A DNA stretch of 64,000 bases from Methylobacillus glycogenes JCM 2850. GTDB lineage: Bacteria; Pseudomonadota; Gammaproteobacteria; Burkholderiales; Methylophilaceae. Location: contig NZ_BAMT01000001.1 of the NCBI RefSeq assembly GCF_000617925.1, positions 620,001-684,000 on the forward strand, in the 5' to 3' direction. The notes beneath the pieces were generated by a model that was not told where the DNA came from, ran no database searches, and saw only the letters and a list, made by a program, of their open reading frames with translations. A program made the position numbers and the translations under genes. Below, in pieces: positions 57,834 through 64,000 of the stretch. The first letter of the stretch is position 1; every line of letters starts with the position of its first letter.

Positions 57834-58199
57834 ATGAGTAAATACGCGCTGTATATCAAGCTGCAAGCCCGTCCAGACAAAAGTCATGAGCTGGAAAAGT
57901 TTCTCAAGCAGACACTGCCTACGGTCAAGGATGAAGATGAAACCAAGACCTGGTATGCCTTCAAGCAAGCAGAAAATGCCTATGTGATTTTCGATACCTT
58001 TGGTAGCGAATCCGGGCGTGACGCGCACTTGCAAGGCAAAGCCGTGGCAGCCTTGTTGCAGGTGGCTGATGATTTGTTGGTGCGTGATCCTGAATTTGTG
58101 CCTGTCGATCTGCTGGCGCAGAAAGTTGGCCTGGAAAGCGAAGTCGTTGCTGATAGCAACGTCAAGAAGTACGACCTGCGCTTTATTGACGGCTTATAA
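57834..58199 (+). CDS. Antibiotic biosynthesis monooxygenase (ABM)-like protein
   Basis: The 121-residue protein has the ferredoxin-like ABM fold pattern: KYALYIKLQARPDKSHELEKFLKQTLPTVKDEDETKTWYAFKQAENAYVIFDTFGSESGRDAHLQGKAVAALL. Family members include quinol monooxygenase YgiN and heme-degrading enzymes; the role here cannot be told. AAGGAA precedes the ATG. The 230-base gap before it has only short hairpins (GAAAGC...GCTTTC near 57702-57719). It lies between amiC and mutL, which are often adjacent, so it looks like an insertion into that order. Confidence 0.75.
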   Translation: MSKYALYIKLQARPDKSHELEKFLKQTLPTVKDEDETKTWYAFKQAENAYVIFDTFGSESGRDAHLQGKAVAALLQVADDLLVRDPEFVPVDLLAQKVGLESEVVADSNVKKYDLRFIDGL

Positions 58200-58307
58200 G
58201 CCAATTAAATGTGCTGAGTTAGCTCCAGCAATACCCAGGCAGGTTTCTGGCATCCTGACTAGCAGGTAGAATGTGGCCTCGCCCAATCGTCTGTTAGTGA
58301 CACCAGC

Positions 58308-60224
58308 ATGCCTGCCATCAAGCTTTTACCCGATCAACTCATCAGTCAGATTGCCGCTGGTGAGGTGGTCGAGCGTCCTGCGTCTGCGCTCAAAGAAATA
58401 CTAGAAAATAGTCTCGATGCCGGCAGTACCGATATTGCCGTTACGCTGCTAGGCGGTGGCATCAAGCAGATGCGCGTGGCCGACAATGGTACTGGTATAC
58501 CGCGCGATGAGTTGTCGCTGGCGCTGACGCGTCACGCCACCAGCAAAATCGCCAGTCTTGAAGATCTGGAAAACGTCGCCAGTCTGGGCTTTCGTGGTGA
58601 GGCGCTGGCCAGTATTGCCGCCATTTCGCGCACGCAAATCACCAGCGCGCACGCTGGGGAAAAACATGCTTGGCGCATCGCCTCCGAAGGCGCATACCTC
58701 ACGGATATTGAACCTGCGGCGCTGGATAAAGGCACCATCGTTGATATCCAGGATCTGTATTTCAATACGCCCGCACGGCGTAAATTCCTCAAGACGGAAA
58801 ACACCGAGTTTGGACACTGTGAAGAAGCGTTTAGACGCGTGGCCTTGTCCCGCCCCGATGTCAGTTTTCTGCTGCAACATAATGGCCGTGCCAATATACG
58901 CCTGGGCATCAGCTCGGCTCAACAGCGTTTTCAGGAAGTATTGGGCAAGGATTTTGCCAATGAGTCTTTCTATCTGGATGAGGCCGCTGCTGGCCTGAGG
59001 CTATGGGGCATGGCCGCCAAGCCCACATTTTCTCGCCATGCGCGCGATACGCAATATACCTATGTCAATGGCCGTTTTGTCCGTGACAAGCTGCTGAGTC
59101 ACGCCATACGTCAGGCATATCAAGATGTGTTGCATCATGACAGGCACCCGGCTTTTGTCTTGTTTTTGGAGCTTGACCCTGCTCTGGTGGACGTCAATGT
59201 TCACCCTAGCAAAACCGAAGTGCGCTTCCGCGATGGTCAGTCGGTACACCGATATATTTTCCATGCATTGAATAAATCCCTGGCGGCCCCGGTAGGTATT
59301 ACAGGCTCACTGGCGCAGGAGTTGGCAGTGCCAAGTGCTGGCAGCGGCCAAGCGTCTAGCGGCTTCACACCCAGCTATCCGCGCTTTCAGAGCAATATTG
59401 ACCTCAAAGCCGCCGAATCAGCGCCTGGCTTCTACCGGACTTTGTACTCTGGTATTGCCCCGCAGCAGGAAAACCGCGCCAACACATCTTTTACGCCTTC
59501 TACAGGCTTGGAGCATATAGATACCCAGACTGGGGAAATCAGGTCATTTGGCGAAAGCGGAGCACCTGAGGGAAGCAGATTACCTGGTGAAAGCAGGACA
59601 GCACTGCAAGAAGGCGAGGGCGCACAAGCTTATCCTTTAGGTTTTGCGGTGGCGCAAATTCATGGGGTTTATATCCTGGCACAAAATGTACATGGCTTGG
59701 TGGTGGTGGATATGCATGCCGCCCATGAGCGCATCATGTATGAGCAATTGAAAAACGCACTGGATGCGAGCCGTGTGCCTACCCAGCCCTTGCTAATCCC
59801 TGTCAGCTTCCATGCCGACCGCCTGGAAGTGGCAACAGTACAAGAGCAACAGGCGATGAGTGATAGTGGTTTGCAGCAATTGGGGTTTGATATTGCCGTG
59901 CTATCACCCACCACGCTGGCCGTGCGTGCCATACCCGTGATGCTGCAAGATGCTGATGCCGTGGCCCTCGCGCGCGCCGTGCTGGCTGACCTGCGCCAAT
60001 ATGGCGCCAGCCGGGCTTTCACCGAGCGGCGCAATGAGCTGCTGGGCACCATGGCCTGCCATGCCGCTGTGCGCGCCAACCGCAGCCTGACTTTGCCTGA
60101 GATGAATGCCTTGTTAAGAGATATGGAGGCGACAGAGCGCTCAGGCCAATGCAATCATGGCCGACCCACCTGGTTCCAGGTCAGCATGGCGGAACTGGAC
60201 AAGATGTTTATGCGCGGTAAGTAA
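58308..60224 (+). CDS. mutL: DNA mismatch repair protein MutL
   Basis: MutL links mismatch recognition by MutS to strand removal. The 638-residue protein has the GHKL ATPase motifs IAAGEVVERPASALKEILENSLDAG, VADNGTGIP and GFRGEALASIAAI in the first 110 residues, a variable linker around 340-440 and a C-terminal dimer domain. That domain keeps endonuclease-type motifs: DMHAAHERIMYE, ACHAAVRANRSL and CNHGRPT, so it may nick DNA as in organisms without MutH. miaA follows after the PEP-CTERM gene. Confidence 0.96.
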   Translation: MPAIKLLPDQLISQIAAGEVVERPASALKEILENSLDAGSTDIAVTLLGGGIKQMRVADNGTGIPRDELSLALTRHATSKIASLEDLENVASLGFRGEALASIAAISRTQITSAHAGEKHAWRIASEGAYLTDIEPAALDKGTIVDIQDLYFNTPARRKFLKTENTEFGHCEEAFRRVALSRPDVSFLLQHNGRANIRLGISSAQQRFQEVLGKDFANESFYLDEAAAGLRLWGMAAKPTFSRHARDTQYTYVNGRFVRDKLLSHAIRQAYQDVLHHDRHPAFVLFLELDPALVDVNVHPSKTEVRFRDGQSVHRYIFHALNKSLAAPVGITGSLAQELAVPSAGSGQASSGFTPSYPRFQSNIDLKAAESAPGFYRTLYSGIAPQQENRANTSFTPSTGLEHIDTQTGEIRSFGESGAPEGSRLPGESRTALQEGEGAQAYPLGFAVAQIHGVYILAQNVHGLVVVDMHAAHERIMYEQLKNALDASRVPTQPLLIPVSFHADRLEVATVQEQQAMSDSGLQQLGFDIAVLSPTTLAVRAIPVMLQDADAVALARAVLADLRQYGASRAFTERRNELLGTMACHAAVRANRSLTLPEMNALLRDMEATERSGQCNHGRPTWFQVSMAELDKMFMRGK

Positions 60225-60488
60225 GCTCAGCCGTTGAAATAATGACAAGTACTTAATTTGTTATGCCGAACTTTCATCAGCTTGGCTAGTGTTTACTGAA
60301 GTGATTTTATTTAAGTTGTTGATTTTATTTGCTTGATATTGCTGAGCTGGCCCTGGAATAGTAGTTGCCTATAAGTATGCGTTACACCAGATTTTACTGA
60401 AGTTAAGTTTGGCTGAACTTGAAGTCTTTTTGCGCTTGGGTTCTAACAAACGCGTACTTTCATTACATACAACTTATTCGGGGCTCAT

Positions 60489-61130
60489 ATGAAAACAACA
60501 CTCAAGATTGCAATTATCTCCGCACTCGCTTTCGCCAGCGCAGGGGTACAAGCTGCCAACATCGTACAAAACGGTAGCTTTGAAGCTGACAACATTGGCA
60601 ATGCCGCCTGGACTTACCTCAACAGCGTTACTGGCTGGCAGTCCAACGGCGTATTCGAAATTCAAAAAGGCGCTACTCAAGGTGGTCAGGCAGGTTTCAA
60701 TGCCGAAGCCTATGATGGCATTCAATACCTGGAACTCAATTCCACCAAGCTGACTTCTGTTTGGCAAAACCTCAGCACTGTAAATGGTGCCAGCTACACT
60801 TTGAGCTTTGCCTTCTCCGGTCGTCCTGATACCCCTAATGGCCTCAAGAGCACATTTGAAGTGTATTGGGGTGACGTCAAGCTGATCAATTCCTCTGCCA
60901 AGGCCAAGAGTGATTGGGTTGAATATACCTTTGAAGACCTGGTAGCGACTGGCAGCAACACTCAGCTTAAGTTTGTATCTCTGGGCCCCACTGCAGCCCC
61001 TAGCTACGGATCTTACCTGGATGGCGTGACTGTCACCGCTGCTGTACCAGAGCCAAGCACCTACGGCATGTTGGCGCTGGGTCTGGGCGTGATGGGTTTG
61101 ATGACACGCCGCCAGCGCAAGCTGGGCTAA
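60489..61130 (+). CDS. PEP-CTERM sorting-domain exported protein
   Basis: The 213-residue protein has a signal peptide (MKTTLKIAIISALAFASAGVQA), a beta-rich domain beginning NIVQNGSFEADNIGN, as in carbohydrate-binding-like exported proteins, and a C-terminal PEP-CTERM signal VPEPSTYGMLALGLGVMGL followed by RRQRK. Such proteins are cleaved and anchored by an exosortase and are usually surface or exopolysaccharide-associated. No exosortase is in the window. It sits between mutL and miaA, two genes that are often adjacent. Confidence 0.9.
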   Translation: MKTTLKIAIISALAFASAGVQAANIVQNGSFEADNIGNAAWTYLNSVTGWQSNGVFEIQKGATQGGQAGFNAEAYDGIQYLELNSTKLTSVWQNLSTVNGASYTLSFAFSGRPDTPNGLKSTFEVYWGDVKLINSSAKAKSDWVEYTFEDLVATGSNTQLKFVSLGPTAAPSYGSYLDGVTVTAAVPEPSTYGMLALGLGVMGLMTRRQRKLG

Positions 61131-61167
61131 GCCTTTAGCAAGAATTAAGCTTAGTATCTGCTTAAAC

Positions 61168-61199
61168 ACGGCCAGGCCATGCTTGGCCGTTTGTTTTTT
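61168..61199 (+). terminator. Terminator after the PEP-CTERM gene
   Basis: ACGGCCA (61168-61174) and TGGCCGT (61184-61190) form a stem with a 9-base loop followed by TTGTTTTTT. It separates the PEP-CTERM gene from miaA. Confidence 0.75.
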
Positions 61200-61267
61200 G
61201 GTAGGCAGCATGGCAGCCCTGTAATACACTGGCGCCTTCTTTGCTGTCCGCTTTTGCCTCCAGGTTT

Positions 61268-62209
61268 ATGTCTTTACTACCTCCCGCTATTTTTCTCATG
61301 GGCCCCACCGCCAGTGGCAAGACTGGCCTTGCGGTTGAGTTGGTTCAAAGCTTGCCACTGGAAATCATCAGTGTGGATTCAGCGCTGGTTTATCAGGACA
61401 TGGATATAGGCACGGCCAAACCAGAGGCTGATGTTTTGGCGCTGGCGCCGCATCACCTGATTAATCTTATTCCACCCACTGAGGTTTATTCTGCGGCCCA
61501 GTTTCGTCAAGATGCCTTGCGCCTGATGGCGGAGATTACTGCACGCGGCAAAATCCCCTTGCTGGTTGGCGGCACCATGTTGTATTTCAAGGCCTTGCAG
61601 CAAGGCCTGGGGGATTTGCCCCAGGCAGATGCTGAAGTGCGCGCTGCCTTGGATGCTGAAGCGGCAGCGATAGGCTGGCCCGCCATGCATGCCAGGTTGG
61701 CAGGCATAGACCCGGACACGGCGGCCAGGCTGCAGCCCACTGATGCGCAGCGCATACAACGCGCCTTGGAAGTGCATGCCTTGACGGGGGAAACCATGAC
61801 GGCCTTGTTTGCACGTCAGTCTGAGCAGCAATTGCCCTATAGGCTGTTGAAGCTGGCTTTGCAGCCTTCAGACAGAGCGGTGTTGCATGCGCGCATTGCC
61901 GAACGTTTTGTCTTGATGCAACAGCAGGGCTTGCTGGCCGAAGTGCAAGCGCTGGTAGAAAAATATCCGCAGTTGCATGCAGAGACAACGGCTATGCGCT
62001 GTGTGGGCTATAGGCAAACCCTGGACTATATGGCGGGTAAGATTAATGCGGAAGAATGGGGCGAGCAGGGGATTGCTGCTACCCGGCAATTGGCCAAGCG
62101 CCAATTGACCTGGTTACGTGGCATGGAAGATACCCTGGTGCTGGATTGCCTGGCGCCGGATTTGCACGCCAGGGCGGGTGAGCAAGTGAGAACGTTTCTA
62201 GCCGCTTAG
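61268..62209 (+). CDS. miaA: tRNA dimethylallyltransferase
   Basis: MiaA adds the isopentenyl group to A37 of UNN-reading tRNAs. From ATG 61268 the protein is 313 residues: [24 protein letters not shown] (P-loop), [52 protein letters not shown] and the C-terminal [18 protein letters not shown] lies just upstream of the start. Its stop shares bases with the stop of the convergent dapC gene (62206-62209). Confidence 0.96.
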   Translation: MSLLPPAIFLMGPTASGKTGLAVELVQSLPLEIISVDSALVYQDMDIGTAKPEADVLALAPHHLINLIPPTEVYSAAQFRQDALRLMAEITARGKIPLLVGGTMLYFKALQQGLGDLPQADAEVRAALDAEAAAIGWPAMHARLAGIDPDTAARLQPTDAQRIQRALEVHALTGETMTALFARQSEQQLPYRLLKLALQPSDRAVLHARIAERFVLMQQQGLLAEVQALVEKYPQLHAETTAMRCVGYRQTLDYMAGKINAEEWGEQGIAATRQLAKRQLTWLRGMEDTLVLDCLAPDLHARAGEQVRTFLAA

Positions 62210-63395
62210 CGCGAGGCGGCCAATTGGCTGATACGCTCGGCGGCTTCCTGGCATTCAGCCAGCCCAGCCACCAGGGCGATGCGGATGAAACCCTGGCCAG
62301 GGTTGATGCCGTGCGCATCGCGTGCCAGATAGCTGCCTGGTAATACTGTGACGTTGTAATCGCGGTAAAGCTGACGCGCAAACTCGGTATCGGATTGTCC
62401 GGTGTGCGCCCACAGGTAGAAAGCCGCATCTGGCAATTCCACATCCAAGCCTTGTTGCAGCACTGGGGTAACACTCGAGAATTTTTCTGCATACAGACGG
62501 CGGTTTTCAATCACATGCAGTTCATCCTGCCAGGCGGCGATGCTGGCAGACTGCACCACCGGGCTCATGGCGCAGCCATGGTAGGTGCGGTAGAGCAGGA
62601 ATTTCTCCAGTAGCTTGGCATCGCCTGCAACAAAGCCCGAGCGCATGCCGGGCACATTGGAGCGCTTGGACAGCGAGCTGAACACCACCAAATTGCGATA
62701 ATCACGCCCAAGTTGATGCGCAGCCTGCAAAGCACCTAAAGGTGGGCTGGCTTCATCAAAGTAGATTTCCGAATAGCATTCATCCGCGGCAATCACAAAA
62801 CCATAGCGATCAGACAGCGCGAACAGTTCACGCCAGGCTTCAATCTCCATCACCTTGCCGGAAGGATTGCCCGGCGAGCAGACATACACCAGCTGGGTGC
62901 GTTGCAGCACATTTTCAGGCACTTCAGAGAAGGCCATGGTGAAATCATTGCCAGGCACGGTATTGAGGAAATAGGGCTGGGCACCTGCAAGGAAAGCCGC
63001 GCTTCGTAAATCTGGTAGAAGGGGTTGGGGCTGATGACCACAGGCTGTTGTCGGCTGCGATCTATGATCGTCTGGGCAAAGGCAAACAAGGCCTCGCGGC
63101 TGCCGTTAACTGGCACGATTTCAGTTTCCGCATTGAGCGGCGGCAATTGATAGCGGCGACTGATCCAGGCGGAGATGGTTTCGCGCAGCTTGGCACTGCC
63201 CAGCGTGGTCGGGTAGCTCGCCAGACCGTCCAGATTGTTGGCCAGGGCATCGACAATCAGTGCTGGCGTGGCGTGCTTGGGCTCGCCTATGGACAGATTA
63301 ATGGCGCTATATTCCGGGTTGGGCTTGAGGTCAGCAAAGAGCTCGCGCAAGCGCTGGAATGGGTAAGGTTGTAACTGCTGTAGGTCTGGATTCAT
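62206..63395 (-). CDS. dapC: Succinyldiaminopimelate aminotransferase (one-base frameshift)
   Basis: DapC makes N-succinyl-LL-diaminopimelate in lysine and cell-wall synthesis. The N-terminal frame ([53 protein letters not shown]) breaks near 63001-63003; one extra G restores [21 protein letters not shown] and joins the frame with [20 protein letters not shown] and the PLP lysine in [16 protein letters not shown]. The rebuilt protein is about 396 residues, typical for this class I/II aminotransferase. Confidence 0.88.
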
Positions 63396-63498
63396 AGGCT
63401 GGCATTATAAACCCAAGTCCAGGCCTTGGTTGAGGCGTTAGCGCGCAATCATGTTCAACAAGCAGCCTATGTGAGTACTCCAAATCTGAGTACCCCAG

Positions 63499-64000
63499 CT
63501 AATTGCCAAAACCACCTTTGGCGGTTTCATTGGCAAAGCGGATTTTCAGCGAAAGGTCATTGCGTGAATCAGCGCTGGCCAGGGCATTGTCCTCATTGAT
63601 ATCGCCACGGCTAAACAGCTCATAGAGCGACTGATCAAAAGTATGCATGCCGATATCCTGATTATTCGCCATGATTTCCTTGATTTCCTCTAGCTTGGAT
63701 TTGAGGATTAGCTCGGAAATATAAGGCGTATTGATCAAAATCTCCGTAGCCACCACCCGTTTAGTCTTGATGCCAGGAATCAGGCGTTGCGAAATTATGG
63801 CGGCAAGGTTCAGGGAGAGGCTGAGCTGTATTGACTGTTTGCCATCTGGCGGGAAGAACGACAGGATGCGCTCCAGTGCCTGATTGGCATTGTTGGCGTG
63901 CAGAGTGGCCAGGCAAAGATGTCCAGTTTCGGAATAGGCCACCGCATGTTTCATGGTTTCCATATCGCGGATTTCGCCAATCAGAATCACATCAGGTGCC
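63499..64000 (-). CDS. pilU: Type IV pilus retraction ATPase PilU, 5' end outside the window
   Basis: Only the C-terminal 167 residues are visible; the frame is open to the window end. APDVILIGEIRDMETMKHAVAYSETGHLCLATLHANNANQALERILSFFP is the PilT/PilU Walker B, Asp-box and His-box region. The C-terminal tail (FDQSLYELFSRGDINEDNALASADSRNDLSLKIRF) is longer than in PilT and fits PilU, an accessory pilus-retraction motor in the inner membrane. The pilZ gene near 9.8 kb supports a type IV pilus in this organism. Confidence 0.9.
   Translation of the reverse strand, partial: APDVILIGEIRDMETMKHAVAYSETGHLCLATLHANNANQALERILSFFPPDGKQSIQLSLSLNLAAIISQRLIPGIKTKRVVATEILINTPYISELILKSKLEEIKEIMANNQDIGMHTFDQSLYELFSRGDINEDNALASADSRNDLSLKIRFANETAKGGFGN

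Noticed and set aside
60225-60488. Sigma-54 promoter before the PEP-CTERM gene
   Set aside because: A TGGC-like element is present, but no GC-containing -12 element occurs at the required spacing.

Overview
The window is a 64 kb stretch of a betaproteobacterial chromosome. Three things suggest this: the order yceD-rpmF-plsX-fabH-fabD-fabG-acpP-fabF-pabC-mltG-tmk-holB-pilZ-tatD, the order queG/tsaE-amiC-mutL-miaA, and a PEP-CTERM surface protein. The overall style fits the Methylophilaceae/Nitrosomonadales, but no methanol-oxidation gene is present, so the family is an inference. There are no rRNA or tRNA genes, CRISPR arrays or complete insertion sequences.

Layout. 1-12.2 kb: envelope-lipid and housekeeping operon (YceD, L32, fatty-acid synthesis, PabC, MltG, Tmk, HolB, PilZ, TatD, an MBL-fold hydrolase). 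12.4-17.4 kb: an aspartoacylase-family protein, a giant AsmA-like DUF748 protein and a small unknown. 17.5-22.3 kb: ribA, an orphan ssuD, a degraded-looking acyl-CoA-synthetase-like gene, and mntP behind a yybP-ykoY manganese riboswitch. 22.4-26.2 kb: an ArnC/ArnT-like lipid-linked sugar transfer operon. 27.1-35.7 kb: glycogen/alpha-glucan cluster (glgB, glgC, two GH57 enzymes, a ROK glucokinase). 35.7-39.3 kb: an AT-rich island with an ABC-type ATPase resembling PrrC/RloC anticodon nucleases, a DUF2726 protein, and a phage-like repressor/Cox-like pair around a perfect operator palindrome. 39.5-43.7 kb: FecI-FecR-TonB receptor iron-uptake cell-surface signalling set with a Fur-box candidate. 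43.7-45.4 kb: two inverted copies of a structured repeat and a DUF1778/GNAT toxin-antitoxin pair. 45.4-49.7 kb: GH17 and GH17-GT2 beta-glucan synthesis genes. 50.6-54.6 kb: a second sugar-transfer operon (GT39, GT2, GtrA, YdjC-type deacetylase). 54.7-64 kb: queG, tsaE, amiC, a small monooxygenase-like protein, mutL, a PEP-CTERM protein, miaA, dapC and the end of pilU.

Sequence quality. At least twelve genes are interrupted by what look like single-base indels, including fabF and tmk, which are normally essential. Restoring one base in each rebuilds a full-length family member. I treat these as probable sequence/assembly errors, annotate each gene across the break, and give the position.

Most noteworthy: the putative anticodon-nuclease-like ATPase plus DUF2726 pair; the inverted repeat copies whose internal hairpin is kept by compensatory changes; two independent ArnC/ArnT-like modules in one window; and the GH57-based glycogen cluster.
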